13,328 nt of DNA from Opitutia bacterium (lineage in GTDB: Bacteria; Verrucomicrobiota; Verrucomicrobiia; Opitutales; Seribacteraceae), in assembly GCA_018695085.1 (NCBI GenBank), contig JABHOU010000212.1:1-13328 (forward strand). Reading direction: 5' to 3'. The notes below the pieces were generated by a model. That model made no database searches. It was given only the letters and a program-made list of their open reading frames with translations, and had not been told where the DNA came from. Position 1 is the stretch's first letter. Every line of letters starts with the position of its first letter. Positions 1 through 7,913 of the stretch are shown here, piece by piece. Made by a program: the position numbers and the translations under genes.

Positions 1-1
1 C

Positions 2-838
2 GCAATGCCCATCCCGCCAAGCGTTTGGGAGCAGGCAGGCATTGACTTCGGAGACGACAATCCTCTGTTTGCCGGTCTCGCCAACGCCGTAAAGGGAATC
101 AGGGAAGTCGGATTTGGCGCCGGTTTCGCTGAAAAGTCGCTCGGGGTCAACGCGGCCATCACATGCGCCGATACCCAATCCGCCCTTGCCCTATGGACGA
201 TGGCTCAAGCCGGTCTAGGCATGGCTCAGCTTGCGGCGGCAGGCGAAGGGAACGCTCCCCCGATCCTCAACCGAATAAAGACGCAGACCAAGGGAAAGAG
301 CGTGATCATTTCCGTTCAAGTGTTGCCCGAGGATTTGGATGAGCTTGGCCAATTCGGTCCCGGAGAACCAGTCTTCCGGGACGATGAAGAACCCGACCCG
401 GAGGAACTTATAGGTGAGAAGGCGGCCGATTTGACCTTGCCTATGCTCGGTGGCGGCGAGTTCGACCTGTCGGAGCACATTGGCAAGAATGTGGTGGTTC
501 TCGATTTCTGGGCCACTTGGTGCGGACCTTGCGTGAAGGCGCTGCCCGAAGTGATGAAAGCTACCGATTCCCTAAAAGGCAAAGGGGTTGTTTTAGTGGC
601 AGTGAACCAAGGGGAAGATGCGAAGCCGATTAACAAGTTTCTCAAGCGTAAAAAGTGGCAGGGTCTCAAGGTGGCGCTCGACAACGAGGAAATCAGTAGT
701 GACGCGTTTATGGTGAGTGGTATCCCACAGACGGTAATTATCGATAAGAAGGGTATTGTTCGACACGTGCACATTGGTTATTCCCCTAATATCGGCAAGC
801 GCTTGAAGAAAGAACTGGAAGCCATTTTGGCCGAGTAA
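2..838 (+). CDS. Thioredoxin-like (TlpA/redoxin-type) protein, 5' end outside the window
   Basis: The frame is open to the window edge, so the ATG at 5 is probably internal and the gene partial. Counting from that ATG, residues about 135-275 form a thioredoxin fold of the TlpA/ResA type: strand and active site around residues 164-176 with WCGPC (C173, C176), and the cis-proline loop SGIPQT with P241. Family knowledge says such proteins are thiol-disulfide oxidoreductases acting outside the cytoplasm. Residues 1-115 are a separate alpha/beta segment with an Ala/Leu-rich helix (about 57-80) followed by a strand-rich KGKSVIISVQV stretch. I do not recognise this domain with certainty; it recalls the tail of extracytoplasmic domains common in Planctomycetes and Verrucomicrobia. 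An acidic linker (about 118-136) joins the two parts. Any signal peptide would lie upstream of the window. The thioredoxin call is firm; the redox partner is unknown. Confidence 0.88.
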   Translation, partial: AMPIPPSVWEQAGIDFGDDNPLFAGLANAVKGIREVGFGAGFAEKSLGVNAAITCADTQSALALWTMAQAGLGMAQLAAAGEGNAPPILNRIKTQTKGKSVIISVQVLPEDLDELGQFGPGEPVFRDDEEPDPEELIGEKAADLTLPMLGGGEFDLSEHIGKNVVVLDFWATWCGPCVKALPEVMKATDSLKGKGVVLVAVNQGEDAKPINKFLKRKKWQGLKVALDNEEISSDAFMVSGIPQTVIIDKKGIVRHVHIGYSPNIGKRLKKELEAILAE

Positions 839-874
839 GAGGCTTTTTCAGTTTTCTCAGCATATTTATTTCAT

Positions 875-897
875 AAAGTGCTTATTATGAGCACTTT
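875..897 (+). terminator. Candidate terminator hairpin after the thioredoxin-like gene
   Basis: A perfect 8-bp inverted repeat AAAGTGCT / AGCACTTT (875-882 and 890-897) encloses a 7-base loop and is followed by one more T, then AT. It lies 37 bases past the stop at 836-838, in AT-rich DNA, and could end the upstream transcript. The stem has only three G/C pairs and the U-tract is short, so it may be weak or serve another purpose. Confidence 0.4.
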
Positions 898-1016
898 TAT
901 GATTATGTTGAAATAATTTTCATCAAAAACGTCCCAAAGGGGTCGATCATCTCCTATTGGCTATTGTTCGTCAGTTTAACAACTAATTATCAACGCCATT
1001 CAAGGGGGCTTCTATC

Positions 1017-1700
1017 ATGATGAAAGTCAACGACTTCCTAAAATATACCATAACACTCGACATAGAGTACGAGAATTACTTCAGCCTCATATACGATACG
1101 AAATATCTCTTGGAAGCCCGTTTGGGTCCCGATCGTCAGTTTGTAGCGAAGAAGTCCATATATGCGAATTGTCGCAAACGCGCCGTGCAGAAAGCCGTGC
1201 AATGGTTTTGGAAGGAGTTCAAGGGTGCGCTTGGCAGCGTGCACAAGACGATGACTGTTGACGACCCTCATGGTGAAGTTGTCTACAACGAGGATTTTGC
1301 CTGTAACGATCTAGGAAACAAGTATCTCAGCGAAGAGACGATCGATAGAGTCATTGAGGAGTCCGATGGAGAACTCTTCAGGGATCTTTCTGAAGGATCG
1401 GAGAATCATCCCCCCAACAGCGTCAAGCGGGCTAAGCGTCGCCGCAAGCAAAGCAACGTCATAGCGCCTCGCATGACCCAGTCCCCTGCCGGCACGATTT
1501 ATTATCGGACTACCATGGTTCCTCAATATTCCAAAGATGGTAAGATTATCCAACGTCGTAAGGTGAAGAACGTGAAATTGGCTTCCAAAACCTTGGACAA
1601 GGCTCTTCGCGAAGTTTCTCGCAGAGGTCTTGATCGTGACGAAAAGGTGGATGTAATTTCTTCTGTTATTGTTGAAGAAAACCTGAAGGAAGCGGCTTGA
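1017..1700 (+). CDS. Hypothetical basic protein, possible AP2/integrase-arm-like DNA-binding units
   Basis: A 227-residue protein that I do not recognise. The start is supported by AGGGGG at 1003-1008, eight bases before the ATG at 1017; a second in-frame ATG follows at 1020. There is no signal peptide or membrane segment, so it is probably cytoplasmic. Visible parts: a strand-helix segment at about 28-70 with many Lys/Arg and aromatic residues; an acidic middle (about 80-130); a Lys/Arg cluster KRAKRRRK at 137-144; then about 158-204, two or three predicted strands (around IYYRTTMV and KIIQRRKV) followed by a helix (SKTLDKALREV). The last segment resembles in pattern the strand-strand-strand-helix AP2-like arm-binding domains of tyrosine recombinases, and the first segment may be a degenerate copy. 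This is inference from pattern only. The gene stands alone, with 178 bases before it and 97 after it. It is likely real given the ribosome binding site and length. Confidence 0.7.
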   Translation: MMKVNDFLKYTITLDIEYENYFSLIYDTKYLLEARLGPDRQFVAKKSIYANCRKRAVQKAVQWFWKEFKGALGSVHKTMTVDDPHGEVVYNEDFACNDLGNKYLSEETIDRVIEESDGELFRDLSEGSENHPPNSVKRAKRRRKQSNVIAPRMTQSPAGTIYYRTTMVPQYSKDGKIIQRRKVKNVKLASKTLDKALREVSRRGLDRDEKVDVISSVIVEENLKEAA

Positions 1701-1749
1701 ATCATTCTGAGCCTTCGTAATTTATTTAATTTTTGCGATGGATGATTCT

Positions 1750-1777
1750 TTGACCTGCGAAGGTTTTAGTTTATTCT
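1750..1777 (+). promoter_or_regulatory. Candidate promoter for the sigma-factor operon
   Basis: TTGACC (1750-1755, five of six bases of a sigma-70 -35 box) is followed after 16 bases by TATTCT (1772-1777, four of six bases of a -10 box). Transcription would begin near 1784, giving a very short AT-rich leader before the ATG at 1798. No Shine-Dalgarno sequence is visible there. An autoregulated ECF promoter would look different, so this could be the housekeeping promoter of the operon. The match is modest. Confidence 0.3.
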
Positions 1778-1797
1778 GGCTTTTTTAATTCGATACA

Positions 1798-2364
1798 ATG
1801 TCCCTAAACTTTCCCAAGGATTCTTCTTCTGCCTCCGGTCACGGTGGCGATGTTCCTGCCGAACTTGTGCAGTTGCTGATGAAGTACCAGCGACGCATTT
1901 TCGCGTACGTTCACACCTTGGTTCCCTCTCGCAGTGATGCAGAGGACATTTTGCAAGAGGCATGTGTCACCATATGCGAGAAGTTCGATCAGTTTGAATC
2001 GGGTACGAACTTTTATTCCTGGGCTTGCCAGATCGCTTTTTGGAAGGTTCGCGCAGCTCGCAAGAAGTTCGCTACCTCGAAGGTGCTCTTCAACCAGGAA
2101 GTCATGGAGGTCATTTCGGAAACTCGTGTCGAACTGGAGGACGAATTGGACGAGCGCCACGAAGCATTGTCGCGTTGTCTGGGCAAATTAAATGATCGGG
2201 ATCGTCGCATGGTCCTTATTCGCTATGAAAGCGGTAATAACGTGCCGCAAGCGGCCCAATCCTGTGGACGTACCATTCAAGGCGCATACAAAGCACTTAC
2301 TCGCATACGCAAAGCACTCTTTGATTGCGTCACTTTCGAACTCTCGCTGGAACAAGCTAGATGA
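1798..2364 (+). CDS. ECF sigma-70 factor, Rhodopirellula/Verrucomicrobium family
   Basis: A 188-residue two-domain sigma factor. Region sigma-2 spans about 24-92, with QRRIFAYVHTLVPSRSDAEDILQE (29-54; the DAEDILQE signature at 47-54) and the GTNFYSWACQIAFWKVR segment (69-85), typical of region 2.3-2.4 in this family. Region sigma-4 spans about 120-176: LNDRDRRMVLIRYESG, then a helix-turn-helix (about 147-171) that would read the -35 element. There is no extra C-terminal domain. It acts in the cytoplasm by directing RNA polymerase to its own promoters. The stop overlaps the start of the FecR/LamG gene (ATGA at 2361-2364), as expected for a sigma/anti-sigma pair. No Shine-Dalgarno precedes the ATG at 1798, but the protein aligns in length with the family from there. 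The family assignment is firm; the regulon is unknown. Confidence 0.92.
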   Translation: MSLNFPKDSSSASGHGGDVPAELVQLLMKYQRRIFAYVHTLVPSRSDAEDILQEACVTICEKFDQFESGTNFYSWACQIAFWKVRAARKKFATSKVLFNQEVMEVISETRVELEDELDERHEALSRCLGKLNDRDRRMVLIRYESGNNVPQAAQSCGRTIQGAYKALTRIRKALFDCVTFELSLEQAR

Positions 2365-4049
2365 GCCTCTCCGATCAAGAAATTCTTGAACTGCACGAGC
2401 TTCTCGACGCTCTTGTGGAAAACAACCTTGCTGGCGAGCGTCGCAAGCGGTTGGAGGAATGGTTGGCCGAAAGTGACGCCGCTCGCAGGCATTACGTCCG
2501 TTTTATGGACATGTCCAGCAGCCTTTGCTCCTATGCTGAGGAACGGCTTTCGGACGAGGATGATGAAGGCGTAGTCCCCTTTGAGCCCGATAGCGGGAAA
2601 CTGGTTCGTTTTTTTCGGCCATTGGCTGTTGCCGCTGGCATCGCGATCGTGGGCTTCTTTGGATACAAGAGCTACTTGTCCAGCAACAATCAGAACCTTA
2701 TTGCAGAAAAGCCTTCGGCTGAAACTTCTGAATCGTCAGTTGCGTCTAGCTTTGCCTTGACCTCCGATACGGTGGGGGTTCTCACTCGCGCCGCCGGAGT
2801 CGAATGGGATGAGGATTCCGACTACCGTCCCTTGCCTAACGAACCTCTTCGTGCCGGGACACTCAAGCTCAACGCGGGTTTAGCTCAGATTGAATTCCTT
2901 CAGGGAGCCAACGTGGTTCTTGAAGGTCCGGTTGAATTCGAACTTTCCGGTCCTAACGAAGGGGCTTTAGTTTTGGGTAAACTTCGAGCCAACGTTCCTA
3001 AAGTGGCGAAGGGCTTTTCAATTGATACGCCCAAAGGCAAGGTGGTCGACCTCGGTACCGAATTCGGTCTAAACGTCGAAGAAGACGGAGTCACTGAAAT
3101 CTACGTGTACGTTGGCAAGGTTCTCTTTGAGGGCAAGGATCGAGATGCCGAACTGGCTTTCGAAGAACTGGAAGCCGGGGAAGCCGTGTTCGTCGACCAA
3201 AAGGGCAATTTGACTTGGATCGACATGCCGTCCGAGCCTTTCTTCGGTACAGCCGACCTCGCTTACCGATCCATGGAGGAATCCCAACGTCGGCATTCGG
3301 CATGGGTTGAACTGAGTGAGGAACTGGCTGCTGATCCTCGGAATTCACTTTATTTCACATTTGACGATCACCGTTCTTGGTCACGTATCCTTCGCGATGA
3401 CGCTCAATCAAAAAAAGAGCGTCACGATGGCGCAATCGTCGGTTGCAAATGGAGTGAGGGACGCTGGCCCGGGAAGGGTGCTCTTTCTTTTGCGGGCGAA
3501 AATGATCGCGTTCATCTCAAACTTCCCAAACCCCTGCGATCCGCCACTCTTGCTTCTTGGGTGCGCTTGAACGAGATCGGGAGCGTTATGAATCCCATTG
3601 TTTGTTCCCCTATTAAAGATCCGAAGGTCGCTACTTTGGGGACTGCTTGCTGGGGGATCGATGGAACAGGACGTATCGTTCTTCGAGCCAAGGGAGTTGA
3701 TTCCATGATTAAATATGTTTCTTCGGTTGCTTTTCGAAAGGAAAGAATCGGCCAATGGACTCACTTGTCGACCACTTACGACGCGGATAAGAAAATGGTA
3801 AGTCATTATGTTGACGGTCGTCCGTTTAGTCGCGAAAAAATGCAGGAAAACCTGCCGCTTTTCTTTGGAAAAAGTGAACTTGGCCACAATGGCGGAAAAT
3901 ATAAAGGCAAGCCAAGTCACGGTTTGCACGCATCGATTGACGAATTTTTTGTCTTCAATGAAGCCTTAGGCGAAGAGGAAATTCGTCGTCTTTACGAGAT
4001 CGGCAGACCATATGCCTTGCCTCCGCGTTTGGCTCCGGTTTTGCCCTGA
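2361..4049 (+). CDS. FecR-domain / LamG-like membrane protein, probable anti-sigma regulator
   Basis: A 562-residue single-pass membrane protein. Residues 1-65 form a helical cytoplasmic segment (EILELHELLDALVENNLAG, then an Arg-rich helix), like the anti-sigma portions of FecR-type proteins, with no HxxxCxxC zinc motif. A membrane helix lies at about 84-101 (PLAVAAGIAIVGFFGY). Outside, a Ser/Glu-rich linker leads to a FecR domain (about 164-258) with the hallmark stretch FSIDTPKGKVVDLGTEFGLNV (219-239). A concanavalin A/LamG-like beta-sandwich follows (about 328-548), with SLYFTFDD, SATLASWVRL, WTHLSTTYD and IDEFFVFNEALGEEEI. The 4-base overlap with the sigma gene suggests coupled translation and equal dosage. 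Inferred role: bind an extracellular ligand (LamG-type folds often bind glycans) and control sigma release. The anti-sigma function is inferred from architecture and position. Confidence 0.88.
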   Translation: MSLSDQEILELHELLDALVENNLAGERRKRLEEWLAESDAARRHYVRFMDMSSSLCSYAEERLSDEDDEGVVPFEPDSGKLVRFFRPLAVAAGIAIVGFFGYKSYLSSNNQNLIAEKPSAETSESSVASSFALTSDTVGVLTRAAGVEWDEDSDYRPLPNEPLRAGTLKLNAGLAQIEFLQGANVVLEGPVEFELSGPNEGALVLGKLRANVPKVAKGFSIDTPKGKVVDLGTEFGLNVEEDGVTEIYVYVGKVLFEGKDRDAELAFEELEAGEAVFVDQKGNLTWIDMPSEPFFGTADLAYRSMEESQRRHSAWVELSEELAADPRNSLYFTFDDHRSWSRILRDDAQSKKERHDGAIVGCKWSEGRWPGKGALSFAGENDRVHLKLPKPLRSATLASWVRLNEIGSVMNPIVCSPIKDPKVATLGTACWGIDGTGRIVLRAKGVDSMIKYVSSVAFRKERIGQWTHLSTTYDADKKMVSHYVDGRPFSREKMQENLPLFFGKSELGHNGGKYKGKPSHGLHASIDEFFVFNEALGEEEIRRLYEIGRPYALPPRLAPVLP

Positions 4050-4081
4050 GAATCGAGTTGTCTCTCTCTATTCTTCACGGC

Positions 4082-6481
4082 ATGACTTCTTTTGTGTCAT
4101 ACCGTTTTCTTAGTTTATTTGTAGGTCTGGCTATTCTTCCTGTTTCCGTACTGGAGTCGGAGGATTCCTTACTCCGGAAAGGTTCCGGGCATTGGGCCTT
4201 TAAGCCAGTCAAGCGATCTGCTCCTCCTCGGGTCAAGGATACACCTAACCCAATTGATTTCTTCATTCGTTCCAAGCTAAGTCAAAACGGACTCGATCCG
4301 GCGCCAGAGGCTTCCAAAGCGGTCTTGTTCCGCCGTTTGTCCCTGGATCTAACCGGACTGCCGCCTTCCTTTGAAGACTTGCGAGAGTTTCTGAAAGATG
4401 AACGACCGGAAGCCTTTGAGCGAGTGGTGGACAGGTTTCTTGCTTCGCCTCATTTCGGTGAAAGGTGGGGGCGCTATTGGTTGGACGTTGCTCGTTATGC
4501 GGACACGAAAGGCTATCTAGCCGGTGGTTCGAGCAGGCTATATCCGTTTGCCTACACCTATCGAGACTGGGTCATTCGGGCTTTTAATGAAGGAATGCCA
4601 TACGATGAGTTCGTGAGTAAACAACTCGCCGCCGATCTGATCGTGGATTCTCCAAATCATCCGGATCTTGCTGCTCTCGGTTTTCTAACGGTTGGTCCTC
4701 GTTTTCTTAATCGCCGCCATCTGATCATTGACGATAGAATCGATGTGGTTACTCGAGGCTTGATGGGGTTCACCGTCGGTTGCGCCAGATGCCATGACCA
4801 TTTTTTCGATCCTATTCCTCAGGAAGACTACTATTCTCTTTACGGCATATTTAACTCAGCTCGCCAGCCGAAGGAATTGCCTCTTCTTGGGCAACCCGAC
4901 TTGGCTTCCAAGAACTACCGGGAGTTCGAGAAAAAGCGCAAGGGATTGGAGGCTGTAGTAAAAAAACATCTTAAATCAAACTGGGATGCCGTGCGTTCCG
5001 TAGATGGGCTGACTGCCTACTTGCAGCTCGTTTATGATGGGCGTGAACTTTCGGAAGACCGGTTCGAGGCTCTTGCCGTCAAACGTAAACTCTTTCCGAA
5101 GTTGGCTCGTCGTTGGCGTGCTTTTATAAAGGTGAAGGCTAAGCAAAACGATCGTGTTTTTGCAGTCTGGCGTGCTTTTGAAAAGTTGAATCCCGATAAA
5201 TATCCAAATGCCGCAAAGTCCCTTTTGAAGCATGCTCCTCCCTTTCCTTCCTTTCTTTTGCGAGCTCTTCGAGGGCTTAATGAAAACGATTTTAAAGAAG
5301 TAATCGGATGGTATGCCTCGGAGTTTGCGTCATCTTTGAAAAATGCAAACTCCGGTGCTCAATCCAAAGGCATGACGTCCTTTGTGAAATCTTCCGGTTT
5401 TCCCGTTGGCTTTCCCGTCGAAGGCATTGAGGAATTTTTCGATACCAAGGCTCGCAATCATACGAATTCTCTCCGTTCGAAATTATCCAAGCACAAGTCG
5501 GAGCATCCGGGTTCTCCTCCAAGGGCCATGGCTTTGGTTGATGACTCGCTGTTGCGTAATCCTCGTATTTTCGATCGGGGTAATCCCAATGCCCCTGGGC
5601 GAGAGGTCTCGAGGCGCTTCCTCGCCGCACTCTCTCACAGGGCGGAACGCAAACCTTACGAGCACGGTAGCGGGAGGCTCGAGCTTGCCAAATCAATCCT
5701 TCATCCTGCCAACCCCTTGACCGGTCGTGTCTTCGTGAATCGGGTATGGATGCATCTGTTTGGTTCTGGTCTCGTCCGTACCCCAAGTGATTTCGGTTTA
5801 CAGGGCGAAAACCCAACGCACCCACTTCTTCTTGACCATCTCACATACCGTTTCATCAACGAGGGATGGGATGTGAAGCATCTCATCCGCATCATCACCA
5901 GTTCCGCTGCTTATCGTCAGAAAAGCGCTACTGCTCCAATCCAAGATCCTGAAAATCGACTGTTGTCCGTAATGAACCGAAAGCGCCTCGATTTCGAGGC
6001 AATGCGAGACTCCATGCTCGCCGTTTCCGGCGAACTCGACCTAGCCATGGGCGGTCGGCCTGTTGATCTTGCCAAGAAGCCTTTTCCCGTTCGCCGGGCA
6101 GTTTACGGTTTTATAGAGCGTCAGAACTTGCCTGCGGTCTTCCGTACTTTTGATTTCGCCAACCCTAACATTCATGCCCCCCATCGTTTCGAGACCACTG
6201 TTCCCCAACAAGCACTTTTTGCCCTCAATGATCCATTCGTTCTGGCTAGAGCCGAAAAATTAGCTCGGGAAGCCGAATCATCAAAGGGAACTGATTTGTT
6301 GTCGGAAAAAACGCCCGAATCAGTAAGTCGTCTCCTCTTCCGTAGGATATTGCATCGGGATCCTTCTGCAAAGGAGTTCGCTTCGGCAAAAGCTTTTGTC
6401 GGATCGACTCCTTCTCGGGCCAAGTTGGCCGACTTAGCCCAATCCTTGCTCGTATCCAACGAATTCTTTTTTGTAGATTAA
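4082..6481 (+). CDS. DUF1549 / DUF1553 domain exported protein with a CxxCH motif
   Basis: I choose the ATG at 4082 (799 residues) because it gives a compact Sec-type signal peptide: MTSFVSYR followed by a hydrophobic run to about residue 23. An in-frame TTG at 4058 would add eight residues and has no better ribosome site. Residues about 55-262 are DUF1549 (PSCyt2-type), with RRLSLDLTGLPP, HFGERWGRYWLDVARYAD and TVGCARCHDHFFDPI. The CARCH motif (C234, C237, H238) is a c-type haem attachment sequence. Residues about 265-505 are a Lys/Arg-rich helical region of lower conservation. About 510-770 is DUF1553 (PSD1), with NPLTGRVFVNRVWMHLFGSG, TPSDFGLQGENPTHP and FETTVPQQALFALN. The separate PSCyt1 cytochrome domain found at the N-terminus of many relatives is absent. 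The stop shares one base with the next start (TAATG). The biochemical role is not established to my knowledge; location outside the cytoplasm is well supported. Confidence 0.92.
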   Translation: MTSFVSYRFLSLFVGLAILPVSVLESEDSLLRKGSGHWAFKPVKRSAPPRVKDTPNPIDFFIRSKLSQNGLDPAPEASKAVLFRRLSLDLTGLPPSFEDLREFLKDERPEAFERVVDRFLASPHFGERWGRYWLDVARYADTKGYLAGGSSRLYPFAYTYRDWVIRAFNEGMPYDEFVSKQLAADLIVDSPNHPDLAALGFLTVGPRFLNRRHLIIDDRIDVVTRGLMGFTVGCARCHDHFFDPIPQEDYYSLYGIFNSARQPKELPLLGQPDLASKNYREFEKKRKGLEAVVKKHLKSNWDAVRSVDGLTAYLQLVYDGRELSEDRFEALAVKRKLFPKLARRWRAFIKVKAKQNDRVFAVWRAFEKLNPDKYPNAAKSLLKHAPPFPSFLLRALRGLNENDFKEVIGWYASEFASSLKNANSGAQSKGMTSFVKSSGFPVGFPVEGIEEFFDTKARNHTNSLRSKLSKHKSEHPGSPPRAMALVDDSLLRNPRIFDRGNPNAPGREVSRRFLAALSHRAERKPYEHGSGRLELAKSILHPANPLTGRVFVNRVWMHLFGSGLVRTPSDFGLQGENPTHPLLLDHLTYRFINEGWDVKHLIRIITSSAAYRQKSATAPIQDPENRLLSVMNRKRLDFEAMRDSMLAVSGELDLAMGGRPVDLAKKPFPVRRAVYGFIERQNLPAVFRTFDFANPNIHAPHRFETTVPQQALFALNDPFVLARAEKLAREAESSKGTDLLSEKTPESVSRLLFRRILHRDPSAKEFASAKAFVGSTPSRAKLADLAQSLLVSNEFFFVD

Positions 6482-7911
6482 TGTTTTCAACTACTGAAGA
6501 AAATTTACCCTTTGCTCGCCGCGACTTTCTCGCACGGTGCGGGATGGGTTTTGCCTTGCCTGCATTAGGTGCCTTGTGTGCCGAAAATGCCGTTGGTCTA
6601 CCCGCGACGAACCCAATGATGGCGAGAGGCCCTCATTTTGCGCCAAAGGCCAAGCGTGTGATTCATTTGTTCATGAATGGTGGCCCTGCTCACATGGATA
6701 CCTTTGATCCCAAACCCGAACTGAGCAGGTGGTCGGGCAAAGCCTTGCCTGAAGGTCGTCGTCTGGGTACCGAACGTAAAACTGGGGCGGCTTTCGGATC
6801 ACCTTTCAGTTTTCGCCGATATGGCCAGAGCGGCTTGCCCGTTAGCGAGATTTTTCCTCACGTAGCTCGGCATGTCGATGATCTCTGCGTAGTGCGCTCG
6901 ATGCATGCCGATGTGCCGAATCACGAGCCGTCCCTAATGCTGATGAACTGTGGCGACGGTCGTTTGGTGAGACCTAGCATGGGTTCCTGGGTAACCTATG
7001 GACTCGGCTCGGAAAATCAAAACCTTCCCGGATTCGTGGTGTTGTGTCCCGAAGGTTATCCCATCACCGAAACGCAAAACTGGCGTTCTGCATTTCTTCC
7101 CGGAATTTATCAAGGCACATACGTCAATCCATCCAAGGGAGGACCTTCCGAGGTTCTGCCCAACCTGAAACCCGCTCGATCGGATGACAGGCAAGCGAAG
7201 CAACTGGATCTTCTCCGATCCTTGAACCGCGAACATTTCGAAGAGAGGGGAGGGGATCCTCGCCTTGAAGCTCGAATTCAGTCTTTTGAGTTGGCTTACC
7301 GGATGCAAATCGAAGCCAGCGACGCCTTCGACGTTTCACGAGAATCTTCCCGTGTCCGCGATTCCTATGGTTCAGGGGTTCATGGCAAACAATGCTTGAT
7401 TGCTCGAAGGTTGGTGGAACGCGGCGTGAGGTTTGTTCAGCTCTGGCATGGAGCAGGCCAACCTTGGGACAGTCATGATGAAATAGAGAAAAACCACAGA
7501 CGCTTGGCGAAGGAATGCGACCAGGCAATAGGAGCCCTTCTCACTGATCTCAAGCAATCCGGTTTATTGGAGGAAACTCTGGTGCTCTGGGGTGGTGAAT
7601 TCGGGCGTACTCCCACTGTCGAATTGCCCAAGCCGGGATCCAACGCCGGTAAGATCAATGGACGAGACCATAACCATCATGGATTTTCGATTTGGATGGC
7701 AGGGGGCGGCGTCAAAGGAGGTTTCGCCTACGGGGCGACTGATGAATTCGGTTTCGCTGCGGTGGAGAATCCTGTGCATGTTCACGACCTGCATGCTACG
7801 CTGCTGCATCTCTTGGGCTTTGATCACGAGCGACTTACCTATCGATATGCGGGCAGGGATTTTCGTCTGACCGACGTACATGGCAAAGTCGTTACCGACC
7901 TGATCGCTTAG
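6481..7911 (+). CDS. DUF1501 protein with Tat signal (alkaline-phosphatase-like fold)
   Basis: A 476-residue protein. The N-terminus carries a twin-arginine signal: RRDFLARCG at 13-21, then a hydrophobic stretch to about 33, implying folded export through Tat. DUF1501 motifs follow in order: MNGGPAHMDTFDPKPEL (65-81), a central region with GSWVTYGLGSENQNLPGFVVL (168-188), LWGGEFGRTP (369-378), GRDHNHHGFSIWMAGGGVKGG (394-414) and VHVHDLHATLLHLLG (432-446). The conserved Asp/His-rich blocks are consistent with the metal centre expected for this alkaline phosphatase/sulfatase-related superfamily. Hydrolysis of a phosphate or sulfate ester is therefore inferred, not shown. It follows the DUF1549/DUF1553 gene with a one-base overlap and no Shine-Dalgarno, pointing to coupled translation. 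This pairing is recurrent in Planctomycetes and Verrucomicrobia. It converges with the next gene, with only two bases between the stop codons. Confidence 0.93.
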   Translation: MFSTTEENLPFARRDFLARCGMGFALPALGALCAENAVGLPATNPMMARGPHFAPKAKRVIHLFMNGGPAHMDTFDPKPELSRWSGKALPEGRRLGTERKTGAAFGSPFSFRRYGQSGLPVSEIFPHVARHVDDLCVVRSMHADVPNHEPSLMLMNCGDGRLVRPSMGSWVTYGLGSENQNLPGFVVLCPEGYPITETQNWRSAFLPGIYQGTYVNPSKGGPSEVLPNLKPARSDDRQAKQLDLLRSLNREHFEERGGDPRLEARIQSFELAYRMQIEASDAFDVSRESSRVRDSYGSGVHGKQCLIARRLVERGVRFVQLWHGAGQPWDSHDEIEKNHRRLAKECDQAIGALLTDLKQSGLLEETLVLWGGEFGRTPTVELPKPGSNAGKINGRDHNHHGFSIWMAGGGVKGGFAYGATDEFGFAAVENPVHVHDLHATLLHLLGFDHERLTYRYAGRDFRLTDVHGKVVTDLIA

Positions 7912-7913
7912 AG

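Noticed and set aside
812..856. Long imperfect stem (GAACTGGAAGCC with GGCTTTTTCAGTTTTC) around the stop of the thioredoxin-like gene.
   Set aside because: The pairing has a two-base bulge and a 17-base loop, one arm lies in coding sequence, and the T-run falls within the stem. The hairpin at 875-897 is a simpler candidate.
1712..1762. Short inverted repeat CCTTCG / CGAAGG before the sigma gene.
   Set aside because: Only six bases with about 40 between the arms and no extension; expected by chance.
3408..3929. Open minus-strand frame of 173 codons inside the FecR/LamG gene.
   Set aside because: It is opposite the LamG-like domain, which has clear family motifs; composition is not protein-like.
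4058..4081. TTG start adding eight residues to the DUF1549/DUF1553 protein.
   Set aside because: The ATG at 4082 gives a normal signal peptide and the TTG has no better ribosome site. It cannot be fully excluded.
5292..5825. Open minus-strand frame of 177 codons inside the DUF1549/DUF1553 gene.
   Set aside because: It lies wholly inside a well-supported gene, has no recognisable motif and an unusual Arg/Pro-rich composition typical of shadow frames.
6538..6542. Cysteine in the DUF1501 signal region as a possible lipoprotein site.
   Set aside because: The cysteine in RRDFLARCG comes before the hydrophobic stretch and is a common part of DUF1501 Tat signals, not a lipobox at the end of one.
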